Source: Arthrobacter_H rhombi (lineage in GTDB: Bacteria > Actinomycetota > Actinomycetes > Actinomycetales > Micrococcaceae). Taken from it: a stretch of DNA of 64,000 nt. The notes under the pieces are model-generated. The model had not been told where the DNA came from, did no database searches, and worked only from the letters and a program-made list of their open reading frames with translations. Positions within the stretch are counted from its first letter, which is position 1. The number at the start of each line of letters is the position of its first letter. Both the position numbers and the translations under genes were made by a program. The stretch is taken from positions 208,409 to 272,408 of the forward strand of contig NZ_BAAAIV010000011.1 in the NCBI RefSeq assembly GCF_039526245.1, in the 5' to 3' direction. Of the stretch, positions 25,357-34,647 are shown piece after piece.

Positions 25357-26727
25357 TCAGCGGAAGGACGCCCCGTGGGAGGTGGGGGGCAGCAGGTCAG
25401 CACCGTCGCGACGCAGCCGCGAGCGCAGTGTCCCGGTCTTCGGTTCGGGGTCGTAGAGCCCGCGCTTGACCAGTTGGGGGACCACGAGTTCGGCGAAGTC
25501 GTCGAGCGTGCCGGGGCTGATCAACGGGTTGATCATGTAGCCGTCCAGGCCCGAAGCCGCGGAGTGTTCCTGGATCTGGTTGGCCACATCGTCGGGGGTG
25601 CCGATGAACAGCAGATCGGTGCCACGGGTGACCTGGGAGAACTTGCGGCGGACGTCACCGGCAGTGAGCGGTTGGTCCTGTGGTCCGCCCGTGACCACGT
25701 AGGAACTGAGACCGTTCGTCGAGGTCGTCAGCGGTTCGTTGTCGGCATATTTGTCCAGATCGATGCCGGTGTCCCCGGCGTAGCTGACCAGTTGCGCCTC
25801 GAGGTGGTAATTGCGCTGCAGGTCCTCGTACTTCGCCTGGGCCTGGCTGGCGGTGGGCGCCGTGATGATGCGTGCCAGCGCCATCGAGCGGACCTCTCCG
25901 GCCGGGCGGCCGCGGTCCAGGGCCCGCTGGTTGATGTCCGCCAGTCCGGCGGCGATCTCCTGCGGGTCCTTCTTGGGTAGGAGGATCACCTCGGCATGCT
26001 GGGCGGCGAACTCCCGGCCGCGTGGCGACCAGCCGGCCTGGAAGAGGGTGGGCGTGCGCTGCGGTGAGGGCGACGTGAGCGAGGGGCCATCCACGCGGAA
26101 GTGCTCGCCCTCATGGTGGATGGGATGCACCGCGCCGGGGCGGGCATAGATCGTGTACTCCTTGCTGCCGATGACTGCATCGCCGGCCCAGCTGCCCTCC
26201 AGGAGCTTGTAGACGACCTCCATGAACTCATCGCCCCGGGCATATCGATCCGCATGTTTGAGCATCTCGTCCAGGCCAAAGTTCCGGGCAGCACTGGAGA
26301 GGTAGGAGGTGACGATGTTCCACCCGATGCGTCCGCCGGACAGGTGGTCCAGCGTGCCGAACCGGCGGGCCAGCGAGAAGGGGTGCTCGTAGGTGGTCGA
26401 AGCGGTGATCACGAAGGCCAGCCGTTCGGTCAGGGCCGCCAGCGCCGGGACGTACATGAACGGGTCGTTGGCCGGGGCCTCCACCGCCCATCCCAGTGCC
26501 GCGTCGACGGCCCCGCCGTACACGTCGTAGAGCCCCAGGACATCGGCGAAGAAGAGGGCATCGAGATTCGCCTGTTCGGCGGTGATCGCCACGTTGCGCC
26601 AGCGATCCAGCGAGTTCACCGTCAGGCGGTCATCGAGGGGATGGGTCCAGAGGCTGGGGGCGCCGCCGCAGCCCACGGAGGCCTGCTCGTAGAGGGAAAA
26701 CAGCAAAGGGGAGGGGGAGTCGCTCAT
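25357..26727 (-). CDS. NtaA/SnaA/DmoA-family FMN-dependent monooxygenase
   Basis: Bacterial luciferase-like flavin monooxygenase of 456 residues. The family oxidises small organic sulfur or amine compounds (dibenzothiophene sulfone, nitrilotriacetate, dimethylsulfide) using FMNH2 from a separate reductase. Features are the early ANLDALFFADVLG strand, ITASTTYEHPF, and the diagnostic GRIGWNIVTSYLSSAARNFG segment. No reductase gene is adjacent. The start overlaps the permease stop (ATGA at 26724-26727), so permease and monooxygenase are coupled, which points to an imported amino acid-like or amine substrate. Confidence 0.87.
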   Translation of the reverse strand: MSDSPSPLLFSLYEQASVGCGGAPSLWTHPLDDRLTVNSLDRWRNVAITAEQANLDALFFADVLGLYDVYGGAVDAALGWAVEAPANDPFMYVPALAALTERLAFVITASTTYEHPFSLARRFGTLDHLSGGRIGWNIVTSYLSSAARNFGLDEMLKHADRYARGDEFMEVVYKLLEGSWAGDAVIGSKEYTIYARPGAVHPIHHEGEHFRVDGPSLTSPSPQRTPTLFQAGWSPRGREFAAQHAEVILLPKKDPQEIAAGLADINQRALDRGRPAGEVRSMALARIITAPTASQAQAKYEDLQRNYHLEAQLVSYAGDTGIDLDKYADNEPLTTSTNGLSSYVVTGGPQDQPLTAGDVRRKFSQVTRGTDLLFIGTPDDVANQIQEHSAASGLDGYMINPLISPGTLDDFAELVVPQLVKRGLYDPEPKTGTLRSRLRRDGADLLPPTSHGASFR

Positions 26728-28217
26728 CGGGAGGTGTCACTTTCGTTCGGGGAGGCCGGAGTCGTGCGGCCATGGCGGATGAAGTAGTAGAGATAGCAGG
26801 CGGCCACAAACGGGATGCCGAAGTAGAGGGCCGCCACCTGCTGGGGGTCGGCGGCGAGCCCGATGACGGAGACCAGGCAGAGGCCCAAGGCGAGTAGCGG
26901 CACCACCGGGTACAGCGGTGCCTTGTACACCAGGGCCCCCACGTCCCCGCCGCGCCGCACGAAGGCCCTGCGGTGGAAGAAGTGCGAGGCGGAGATGGAC
27001 ATCCACACGCCCACCACGGCAAAGCCGGCGATGGATACCAGGACCAGGTACACCGATTCTGCCGCCACCACGCTGGAGAGCAGCGAGGCCGCACCGCCGA
27101 GCATGCTCACACCCAGGGCGGTGAGTGGAATGCCCCGGCCGGTAAGCCTGCCGAAGGCCCGCGGTGCCAACCCCTCGTCGGCCAGCGAGAACAGCATGCG
27201 GGCGCAGGCGAACAGGCCGCTGTTGCCGGCAGAGAGCAGGGCGGTGATGATCACGAAGTTCATGACGTCGGCGGCATGGGGGATGCCGAGACCGTTGAAA
27301 ACGGCGACGAAGGGACTCTCCTGCAGGCCGGCGTCACCGTAGGGGATGGTGGCAGCAATGACGGCGATGGCGCCGACGAAGAAGACCAGCAACCGGAAGA
27401 CGGTCGCCCGCAGGGCCCGGGGGATGGAACGCTGCGGATCCGCTGTTTCACCGGCCGCAACACCGATGAGCTCGGAGCCGGAAAAGGCATAGAAGACGGC
27501 CAGGGTCGTGATCAGCACGCCCGTGAACCCGTGGGGGAACAATCCGTCCGGCGTGACGAAATTCTGGAGCAACACCGGCGGCCCCTGGGGTGCGGCCAGC
27601 GGACGGAACCCCAGCAGGGCGGCACCACCGATGACGATCAGCGCGACGATGGTGCCGACCTTGACCAGCGACAACCAGAACTCCGCCTCCCCGAACAGGC
27701 GGGCCGAGAAAGCGTTGACCCCAAAGACCAGGCAGGCGAAGACCAGGCACCAGATCCAGACATCGACCCCGGGAAACCACCGCTGCATGAGCAGCCCGCT
27801 GGCGGTGAACTCGGATCCCAGGGCGACGGCCCAGCACAACCAGTAGAGCCAGGCAGTGGTGAACCCGGTCGCCGGGCCGATCGAGCGTGCTGCGTAGATA
27901 TGGAAGGCCCCGGCCACCGGGTAGGCCAGGGCCAGTTCACCCAGGCAGGCCATGACGAGGTAGACCACGAACGCGCCGATCAGGTACGCGATCACGGCTC
28001 CGAGTGGTCCGGCCTGCTCGATGGTGTATCCCGAACTGAGGAAGAGGCCCGAGCCGATCACCCCGCCCATGGCGATCATGATCAGGTGGCGCGGACCCAT
28101 GGCCCGGCGGAGCCCACTGTCGGTGGCGGGATGGTGGACGCTCGGGCGCACCGGTGCGTCTCCGGGCGGTGACGTCGGGCGCCGTGAGGCGGCGGAAGTG
28201 GTGCTGGCGGGCGGCAT
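26724..28217 (-). CDS. APC-superfamily amino acid permease
   Basis: Membrane transporter of 497 residues with about 12 helices. After a polar N-terminus of about 45 residues the first helix contains IAMGGVIGSGLFLSSG, the unwound-helix substrate motif of amino acid/polyamine transporters. It is translationally coupled to a flavin monooxygenase, so it probably imports that enzyme's substrate. GGAG precedes the ATG. Upstream (171 bases) lies a LysR gene on the same strand. The amino acid specificity is not readable. Confidence 0.9.
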   Translation of the reverse strand: MPPASTTSAASRRPTSPPGDAPVRPSVHHPATDSGLRRAMGPRHLIMIAMGGVIGSGLFLSSGYTIEQAGPLGAVIAYLIGAFVVYLVMACLGELALAYPVAGAFHIYAARSIGPATGFTTAWLYWLCWAVALGSEFTASGLLMQRWFPGVDVWIWCLVFACLVFGVNAFSARLFGEAEFWLSLVKVGTIVALIVIGGAALLGFRPLAAPQGPPVLLQNFVTPDGLFPHGFTGVLITTLAVFYAFSGSELIGVAAGETADPQRSIPRALRATVFRLLVFFVGAIAVIAATIPYGDAGLQESPFVAVFNGLGIPHAADVMNFVIITALLSAGNSGLFACARMLFSLADEGLAPRAFGRLTGRGIPLTALGVSMLGGAASLLSSVVAAESVYLVLVSIAGFAVVGVWMSISASHFFHRRAFVRRGGDVGALVYKAPLYPVVPLLALGLCLVSVIGLAADPQQVAALYFGIPFVAACYLYYFIRHGRTTPASPNESDTSR

Positions 28218-28388
28218 GAAGGAGACTCCGGTGGGGCTGGGCAGGACAGGCGACGTCCCACATTAAGCAGCGTGCCGAGGTGCCGACGCATTGTGGCTCC
28301 GGGTTGCGCTGTGTGAATCGCGCAGCCTGGGAGATGACTTTTCGTGACCCACGGCTACGTGCCCGTTGAACCGGCACGGTGCCCAGTG

Positions 28389-29300
28389 TTAGCCAGCCCG
28401 CAGGCGTTCGAGGACCAGTGCCAGGGCCGGCCATGCGCTGCGTCCGCGGCGGGTCCGGGCGAAGGCACGCAGCCTCACCTCGGGGTCGTGGAGCGCCAGG
28501 ATGGTGATGCCCGCGCGGGGTGGCCGGTTCGCGGGCAACAGGCCAACCCCGAGCCCGGCGAGGATCAGGTCCTCGACCAGGTCCAGGCTGTCGGACTGGT
28601 GGCGCAGTGCCGGCTCGAATCCAGCCATGGACGAGATCATGCGCAGCACTGTCTCGTCGGCAATGTTCCGGGAATTGCCGATCCAGTCGTGGTTGCGGAA
28701 GGCCCCGAAGACCTCGGCGGCCCGCGGATCGCCACCGGGGCCGTTTCGGCCGGGGAGCAGCCCGGTGGCGTCCGCATTGGGAACCCCCAAACCCCACGGA
28801 TTGCTCCACAGCGGCAGCGTCTCGATGCCCGGGCCGACTTCATCGGGGGCCAGGCTGTAGTCGTAGGTCAGGGCCAGGTCGATCTCGTCGACGGCCAGCT
28901 GCCGCAGCGCCTCGGCCGGTTCGTGTTCGAGCACCTGGATCCCGACCTTGGGGTGGCGTTCGGCGAACTCGGCGATGACCGGCATCAACGTGGTGCGGAT
29001 GGCAGTGGCGAAACCGGAGATGCGCAGCGTCCCCGATGGTTCGGCCGTCGGGTCCAGGTCCAGTCGGGCCGCATCGACAGCGGCGAGGATCGATTCGGCG
29101 TGCTCGGCCAACCGTCGGCCCGCGGGAGTGAGCCTGACCCCGCGGCCGTCGGGCTCCAGCAAGCGGGCCCCGGTGTCCCGGGCGAGCAAGGCGATCTGTT
29201 GGGAGACCGTCGAAGTCGTGGTGCCCAGCAGATCCGCGACCCCGCGCATCGAGCCCCTTCGGGAGAGTTCATAGAGGTATTGCAGGCGTCGGGTCTCCAT
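28389..29300 (-). CDS. LysR-family transcriptional regulator
   Basis: Regulator of 303 residues with an N-terminal winged helix (METRRLQYLYELSRRGSM, then TTTSTVSQQIALLARDTG) and a two-lobe sensor domain. It is divergent from an EamA-type exporter gene with 84 bases between the two starts, the usual layout for a LysR protein controlling an exporter. It also precedes the APC permease on the same strand. The ATG at 29300 was chosen because the domain begins there; an ATG nine bases upstream is possible and neither has a clear ribosome site. Confidence 0.87.
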   Translation of the reverse strand: METRRLQYLYELSRRGSMRGVADLLGTTTSTVSQQIALLARDTGARLLEPDGRGVRLTPAGRRLAEHAESILAAVDAARLDLDPTAEPSGTLRISGFATAIRTTLMPVIAEFAERHPKVGIQVLEHEPAEALRQLAVDEIDLALTYDYSLAPDEVGPGIETLPLWSNPWGLGVPNADATGLLPGRNGPGGDPRAAEVFGAFRNHDWIGNSRNIADETVLRMISSMAGFEPALRHQSDSLDLVEDLILAGLGVGLLPANRPPRAGITILALHDPEVRLRAFARTRRGRSAWPALALVLERLRAG

Positions 29301-29384
29301 GGAAACCATTGTGCAGCAATCCCGAATGGTTTGTTGAGGATTGTCACGTGGACATGGATGGACGACGTCGGATGGAATGGTCCC

Positions 29385-30317
29385 ATGACCTCCCCACCTC
29401 GCGCGGCGCTGAGCCCTGCCGGCACCGGCTCGCTCATGGCGTTGGCCTCCATGACGTGCGTGCAACTGGGGTTGGCCGTCTCCGTCGGACTCATCGGCAC
29501 CCTGGGGCCAGAAGGCGTCGCGTGGCTGCGGCTGGCGTGGGCCGCCGTCATCCTGGTCGTGATCGGGCGGCCGTGGCGGGTCAGGTTCAGCCGTGCCGCC
29601 TTGGGCGCCAGCGTCCTGCTGGGCGTGGCGACCGGTGGGGTGACCGTGCTGTTCATGCTTGCCGTCGAACGCATCCCGTTGGGCACCGCCAGCGCACTCG
29701 AATTCCTCGGTCCGCTCTCCATCGCGATCATCCAGGGTCGGGGCGCCGCCCGCTGGTGGGCCCTGGTGGCAGCCGCAGGCGTGCTGGGACTGACCGAGCC
29801 CTGGGTGGGGGCGACCGACCCGGTGGGCATCCTCTTCGCGCTGGGCGCCGCTGCCTGTTGGGCCGGCTATGTGCTCTTCACCCAGAAGGCCGGGGACACA
29901 GCGTCCGGGATCAGCGCCCTGGGCATCTCCATGCCGGTGGCGGCCATCGTCGCCACCTGCGTGGTCGGCCCCTCGATCCTCCAGCACCTCGACTGGCAGA
30001 TCCTGCTGGTCGGCTTCGGCCTGGCCCTGTTGCTTCCGGTCATCCCCTTCAGCCTCGAGATGCTGGCCCTGCGCAAGCTGACCACCGCTGCCTTCGGGAC
30101 CCTGATGTGCCTGGAACCGGCCATCGCCGTCGTCATCGGTCTGACCATCCTTCACCAGATCCCGCGCCCAGCAGCGGTGGTGGGCATCGTCCTGGTCGTC
30201 CTGGCCGGGATCGGCGCCACGCGCACCGGACAGCGGCGGATTCCGGTCTCCGTGGAGGCCACCAGCCCGGCGACCCCCGCGCTCACCCCTCCGGGGACGG
30301 CCCCCGAGGACTCCTAA
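29385..30317 (+). CDS. EamA-family exporter (RhtA-like)
   Basis: Drug/metabolite transporter superfamily protein of 310 residues with ten helices in two five-helix repeats. The second repeat begins near GILFALGAAACWAGYVLFTQKAG and ends LTTAAFGTLMCLEPAIAVVIG; both segments match RhtA threonine/homoserine exporters. The C-terminal 25 residues are a Pro/Thr-rich tail. An in-frame ATG at 29358 is an alternative start. It is divergent from a LysR gene, its likely regulator, and its TAA shares bases with the stop of the convergent small gene. Confidence 0.85.
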   Translation: MTSPPRAALSPAGTGSLMALASMTCVQLGLAVSVGLIGTLGPEGVAWLRLAWAAVILVVIGRPWRVRFSRAALGASVLLGVATGGVTVLFMLAVERIPLGTASALEFLGPLSIAIIQGRGAARWWALVAAAGVLGLTEPWVGATDPVGILFALGAAACWAGYVLFTQKAGDTASGISALGISMPVAAIVATCVVGPSILQHLDWQILLVGFGLALLLPVIPFSLEMLALRKLTTAAFGTLMCLEPAIAVVIGLTILHQIPRPAAVVGIVLVVLAGIGATRTGQRRIPVSVEATSPATPALTPPGTAPEDS

Positions 30318-30529
30318 TCCATGGCGGGCGTGTCACGGGTCAGGATCAACCGTGCGCCACCGCCCACGGCCAGCGTCACTTCCCGGGCACTGCCGACCGG
30401 AGTGAAAGTGAACAGGACGCTGCTGATGGACAGCCCGGACGCGTAGATCTTGGCCAACCGCCGATGGTCCTCGGTGGAGAGCAGGAAGTGCTCGCCGTCG
30501 TAGCGCAGGTCGTACGGTTCGCCGGTCAT
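30314..30529 (-). CDS. small hypothetical protein
   Basis: Predicted 71-residue soluble protein that I do not recognise. It has alternating charged and hydrophobic stretches (YDGEHFLLSTEDHRRLAKIY, then a beta-rich second half). AGGATG precedes the ATG at a fair distance, and the coding frame fits a compact gene filling the gap before the permease. It ends by overlapping the EamA stop by four bases. Without homologues, its reality rests on the ribosome site and position. Confidence 0.45.
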   Translation of the reverse strand: MTGEPYDLRYDGEHFLLSTEDHRRLAKIYASGLSISSVLFTFTPVGSAREVTLAVGGGARLILTRDTPAMD

Positions 30530-30638
30530 GGTGGCATCCTAGTGGCCCGTCCCGAACGTGCCAACGGCGCCGCGCGGTGCGCGACGCCGTCGTTTTCGAG
30601 GAGCTCGGGGTGTTGACCGCGGGGTGTTGACCGGTGGG

Positions 30639-32150
30639 TCAGTGGATGTCAGCGGACTCCCGGGGGTCCCGCCCACCGGGTAGCAGCCCGGCCTCCGCCT
30701 GGGCGGCGATCTGGCGGACCCGGCCACGGCAGGCATACCACCCGGCCATCATCGCCGGGACGATGACCACGATCGACGCCACGGTCCAGGTGCCCACGGG
30801 AGAGTCGAACGCCATGAGGACCACCACGAAGAGCAGGAACGCCAGGGTCAGGTACCCGCTCCAGGGGGCGAAGACCATGCGGAACGCCGGGCGCACCGCT
30901 TCCCCGCGCTGGGCCAGCCGGTGGAAGGCCAGCTGGCAGAGGATGATCATCGCCCAGCAGGAGATGATGCCCAGCGAGGCGATGTTCAGCACGATCTCGA
31001 AGGCCTGCGACGGAACGATCGCATTGAGGATCACGCCGAGGACGGCGATCACCGCGGTCAGCATGATGCCGCCGTAGGGCACGCCGTTGCGGTTCATCCG
31101 CGACGCGTACCTGGGGGCGGATCCGGCCAGCGCCATGGTGCGCATGATCCGGCCGGTGGAATACAGTCCGGCGTTCAGCGAGGACAATGCCGCGGTGAGG
31201 ACCACCAGGTTCATGATCGCGTCCATTCCCGAGACGCCAATGGAACCGAAGAACGTGACGAACGGGCTCTCACCCTCCTTGTAGGAGGTGAACGGCAGCA
31301 GCATGGACAGCAGCAGCAGCGAACCGATGTAGAACACCACAATGCGCACGATGACGGTGTTGATCGCCTTGGGCATGATCTTTTCGGGGTTCTCGGTTTC
31401 CCCGGCGGCGGTGCCGAGCAATTCGATCGAGGCGTAGGAGAAGACGACGCCCTGCATGACCACCAACACCGGCAGCAGCCCGTTGGGGAGGAGCCCGCCA
31501 TGATCGGCGATCAGCGAGAAGCCGACCGGCTGCCCATCGACCGGGGTCTGGAAGACGACGAAGTAGATGCCGACCACCAGGAAGCCCACCAGGGCCACGA
31601 CCTTGATCAGCGCGAACCAGAACTCCAGCTCGCCGAAGACCTTCACCGAGACCAGGTTGGCGCCCAGGACCAGCAGCAGGGCGGCCAGCGCCCAGGTCCA
31701 CTGCGGTACGGCCCCCATCCAGGGGACGTACTTGGCGAAGAAGTGCATGTACAGGGCTGCAGCGGTGATGTCCACGATCGCGGTCATCGACCAGTTCAGC
31801 CAGTACATCCAGCCGGTCACGAACGCTGCCTTTTCCCCGAAGAACTCCCGGGCGTAGGAGACGAACGAGCCCGAGGTCGGGCGGTGCAGCACCAGTTCAC
31901 CCAACGCACGCAGGATCAGGAACGCGAAGAACCCGCAGACCGCGAACGCGATGACCAGTCCCGGTCCGGCGTCGGCCAGGCGGCCGCCGGCCCCCATGAA
32001 CAGCCCGGTGCCGATGGCGCCACCGATGGCGATCATCTGGATTTGGCGGTTCTTCAGGCTCTTTTTGTAGTCGCCGTCGCCGACGGTCAGGGCCTGCCCG
32101 GAGGCGTGCTGCTGTGCCGGCTTGCCCGGCGGCTGGGGAGTGGCGGTCAT
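30639..32150 (-). CDS. amino acid permease, probably asparagine/aspartate-type (AnsP-like)
   Basis: Amino acid transporter family (AAT) permease of 503 residues with 12 helices. The first helix has IAIGGAIGTGLFMGAGG, and HRPTSGSFVSYAREFFGE after helix 2 is characteristic of the AnsP/GabP/AroP group. It is the last gene of a four-gene same-strand set (GntR regulator, asparaginase, aspartase, permease) with only 60 bases after aspA, so asparagine or aspartate uptake is the natural reading. Specificity is inferred from context. Confidence 0.88.
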   Translation of the reverse strand: MTATPQPPGKPAQQHASGQALTVGDGDYKKSLKNRQIQMIAIGGAIGTGLFMGAGGRLADAGPGLVIAFAVCGFFAFLILRALGELVLHRPTSGSFVSYAREFFGEKAAFVTGWMYWLNWSMTAIVDITAAALYMHFFAKYVPWMGAVPQWTWALAALLLVLGANLVSVKVFGELEFWFALIKVVALVGFLVVGIYFVVFQTPVDGQPVGFSLIADHGGLLPNGLLPVLVVMQGVVFSYASIELLGTAAGETENPEKIMPKAINTVIVRIVVFYIGSLLLLSMLLPFTSYKEGESPFVTFFGSIGVSGMDAIMNLVVLTAALSSLNAGLYSTGRIMRTMALAGSAPRYASRMNRNGVPYGGIMLTAVIAVLGVILNAIVPSQAFEIVLNIASLGIISCWAMIILCQLAFHRLAQRGEAVRPAFRMVFAPWSGYLTLAFLLFVVVLMAFDSPVGTWTVASIVVIVPAMMAGWYACRGRVRQIAAQAEAGLLPGGRDPRESADIH

Positions 32151-32210
32151 GCGGTGTCCTTTGATCGGGTGAAGGAGCGGTGCGAGGTGGGCTAGGGGTG
32201 GTGCGCCGAC

Positions 32211-33623
32211 TCAGTCGGAGAGGTTGGCCAGGCGCTCGGGGCGCAGCAAGTCATCGAGTTCGGCGCGGCTGAGCAGGTTCTGCTCGATCACCAGCTCGGC
32301 GATCCCGCGGCCCGAATGCAGTGCCTCCAGGGCAATGGCGGTCGAGGTGGCGTAGCCGAGTTGCGGCGTCAGGGCGGTGACCAACCCGATCGAGTTTTCC
32401 ACATTCCTGCGCAATAACTCGACATTTGCGGTGATTCCGCTCACGCAGTTGCGGGCCAACGTCTGGCAGGCAGCCTCGAGGTGGCGCATCGAGAGAGTCA
32501 GCGAGTGCACGATCACCGGTTCGAAGGCGTTCAGCTGCAGCTGCCCGCCCTCGGCGGCCATCGAGATCGTCACGTCGTGCCCGATGACCTGGTAGGCCAC
32601 CTGGTTCACGACCTCGGGGATCACCGGGTTGACCTTGCCGGGCATGATCGATGATCCGGCCTGTACGGCGGGCAGGTTGATCTCGTTGAACCCCACGCGT
32701 GGTCCGGAGGAGAGCAGGCGCAGGTCGTTGCAGATCTTCGAGAGCTTCACGGCGACGCGCTTGAGCACCCCGGAGAGGTGCACGAAGGCGCCCACGTCCT
32801 GGGTGGCCTCGATGAGGTCCGGCGAGGTGGTCAGCGGCAGACCGGTCAGCTCGACCAGGTGGCGGCAGGCGGCCTCGGTGTAGCCGGCCGGGGCGTTGAG
32901 CGAGGTGCCGATCGCGGTGGCGCCGAGGTTGATCTCGTGCACCAGCTCCAGGGACTCGGCCAGCCGGTCGCGGTCCTCGCGGATCGTCACCGCATAGGTG
33001 CCGAACTCCTGGCCCAGCGTCATCGGCACGGCGTCCTGGAGCTGGGTGCGGCCCATCTTCACCACGGTGCGGAATTCCAGCGCCTTGGCAGCGAAGGCCG
33101 CCTCGAGCTCCTCGATCGCCGCCAGCAGCGGCACTGCGGTGAAGGACGTCGCGACGTTCACCGCGGTCGGGTACACGTCGTTGGTGGACTGCGAGAGGTT
33201 CACGTGGTCGTTGGGGTGCAGGTACTGGTATTCCCCCCGCGCATGGCCCAGGATCTCCAGTGCCCGGTTGGCGATGACCTCGTTGGCGTTCATGTTGGTG
33301 CTGGTCCCGGCCCCGCCCTGGACGACATCGACGATGAACTGATCGTGCAGTGCCCCTTCGGCGATCTCGGTGCAGGCGGCCTCGATGGCGTCGGCGCGGC
33401 TGGCATCGAGCAGGCCGAGCTCGCGGTTGGCGCGTGCCGCCGCCTGCTTCACCAGCGCCAGGGCGCGGATCAGGTGCGGGTTGGTCGCCAGCGGCTGGCC
33501 CGTGATGTGGAAGTTCTCCGAGGCGCGCAGCGTGTGCACGCCCCAGTAGGCGTCGGCAGGGACCTCGCGGTCGCCGATCAGATCGTGCTCGAGGCGGGTG
33601 GCAGCCAGGCTGGTGGTGGGCAT
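32211..33623 (-). CDS. aspA: aspartate ammonia-lyase
   Basis: Fumarase/aspartase superfamily enzyme of 470 residues releasing ammonia from aspartate to give fumarate. The superfamily signature GSSIMPGKVNP is intact and carries the catalytic Ser loop; GGAGTSTNMNANEV near residue 100 and the TQLQDAVPMTLGQEF segment are further family landmarks. The ATG at 33623 was chosen for its AGGAG 11 bases upstream. It follows the asparaginase gene by 61 bases, so the two form the chain asparagine to aspartate to fumarate. Confidence 0.95.
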   Translation of the reverse strand: MPTTSLAATRLEHDLIGDREVPADAYWGVHTLRASENFHITGQPLATNPHLIRALALVKQAAARANRELGLLDASRADAIEAACTEIAEGALHDQFIVDVVQGGAGTSTNMNANEVIANRALEILGHARGEYQYLHPNDHVNLSQSTNDVYPTAVNVATSFTAVPLLAAIEELEAAFAAKALEFRTVVKMGRTQLQDAVPMTLGQEFGTYAVTIREDRDRLAESLELVHEINLGATAIGTSLNAPAGYTEAACRHLVELTGLPLTTSPDLIEATQDVGAFVHLSGVLKRVAVKLSKICNDLRLLSSGPRVGFNEINLPAVQAGSSIMPGKVNPVIPEVVNQVAYQVIGHDVTISMAAEGGQLQLNAFEPVIVHSLTLSMRHLEAACQTLARNCVSGITANVELLRRNVENSIGLVTALTPQLGYATSTAIALEALHSGRGIAELVIEQNLLSRAELDDLLRPERLANLSD

Positions 33624-33684
33624 GACGGGGTGATCTCCTGTGATGGGTGGTGCGGTGTGGTGTCGGTGGTGGGGCCGGGGTTTT

Positions 33685-34647
33685 CTAGTGCACGACGGCG
33701 GTGAGCTCGCCGACGCGATGCCCACCTCCGAGCGCGGGGACCGAGAGCAACGGCTGCAGTGCGGTGGCCACTGCGTGGTCCTGGACCAGCCGGGTCAGTG
33801 CCGCTGCGGCAATGGGCATCCGGGCCCGGTCGCCGCCGTCGGAGACCTTCAGCGCCAGGCCGGTGCCATCGGCGAGTCCGATGACCTGGATGCCCTCGAA
33901 CCCGTCCTTGGCGACGAGCCCCGGCACCGCACGCATGACGGCGGTGACGTCCCGGCCCTCGCCGGCGACCAGCTCGGGGTGGGAGCGCATGGCGTCGGCG
34001 ACCCGGCGCTCGGCGGTGCCGTCGGCAGTCGAGGCCAGGCGGCCGAAGGCGCGGGCCATTCCGGGCAGGCCGATCGTGTAGACCGGGGTGCCGCAGCCAT
34101 CGGTGCTGGTGGCGCCGACCGGTTCTCCGGTCAATTCCTCGACAGTGGTGCGCAGCAGTTCGTTCACCGGGTGGGACGCGTCGAGGTAGCCCTCGACCGG
34201 CCAGCCGCGCTGCACGCACAGGGCGGCCAGGGCCGCGTGTTTGCCGGAGCAGTTCTGGGCCAGCTGGGTGGGGCCGTTGCCGGCCTGCAGCCACGCCTCG
34301 CGTTCTGCTGGGCCGTAGGGCAGGTCGGTGCTGTTCGCCAGGGCGGACTCGTCGAGTCCGGCGGCGGCCAACGTCGAGAGTGCCACCTGCTGGTGCCTTT
34401 CCGAGCCGTTGTGGCTGGCGGAGGCCAGGGCGAGCTGTTCGCTGGTCAGCTCCAGCCCGGCGCGGAGCATGCCGACGGCGAAGAGCGGTTTCAGCGCCGA
34501 GCGGGGGTAGAAGCCGGCCTGGGCGTCGCCGATCGCGTCGATCACCGAGCCGTCGGGGCCGGTGGCGACGAGTGACCCGTAGTGGATCGATTCGACGGCT
34601 TCCCCGCGGGTCTGTGCGGCCAACGGTGCGTGGGAGGGGAGGTTCAC
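33685..34647 (-). CDS. L-asparaginase (Rhizobium etli type)
   Basis: Asparaginase of 320 residues of the COG4448 family, unrelated to the E. coli enzymes. It shows the Ser-x-x-Lys motif (SALK near residue 50), a second conserved Ser in SASHNGS, and the two metal/structural Cys motifs NCSGKHAA and DGCGTPVYT. It hydrolyses asparagine to aspartate and ammonia in the cytoplasm. The start is a GTG whose GTGA overlaps the stop of the GntR regulator (34644-34647), coupling enzyme and regulator synthesis. Confidence 0.9.
   Translation of the reverse strand: MNLPSHAPLAAQTRGEAVESIHYGSLVATGPDGSVIDAIGDAQAGFYPRSALKPLFAVGMLRAGLELTSEQLALASASHNGSERHQQVALSTLAAAGLDESALANSTDLPYGPAEREAWLQAGNGPTQLAQNCSGKHAALAALCVQRGWPVEGYLDASHPVNELLRTTVEELTGEPVGATSTDGCGTPVYTIGLPGMARAFGRLASTADGTAERRVADAMRSHPELVAGEGRDVTAVMRAVPGLVAKDGFEGIQVIGLADGTGLALKVSDGGDRARMPIAAAALTRLVQDHAVATALQPLLSVPALGGGHRVGELTAVVH

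Noticed and set aside
28344..29384. Open frame continuing upstream of the EamA exporter for about 350 codons.
   Set aside because: It runs antisense through the LysR gene; the transporter fold starts only after 29385, and LysR motifs on the minus strand are convincing.
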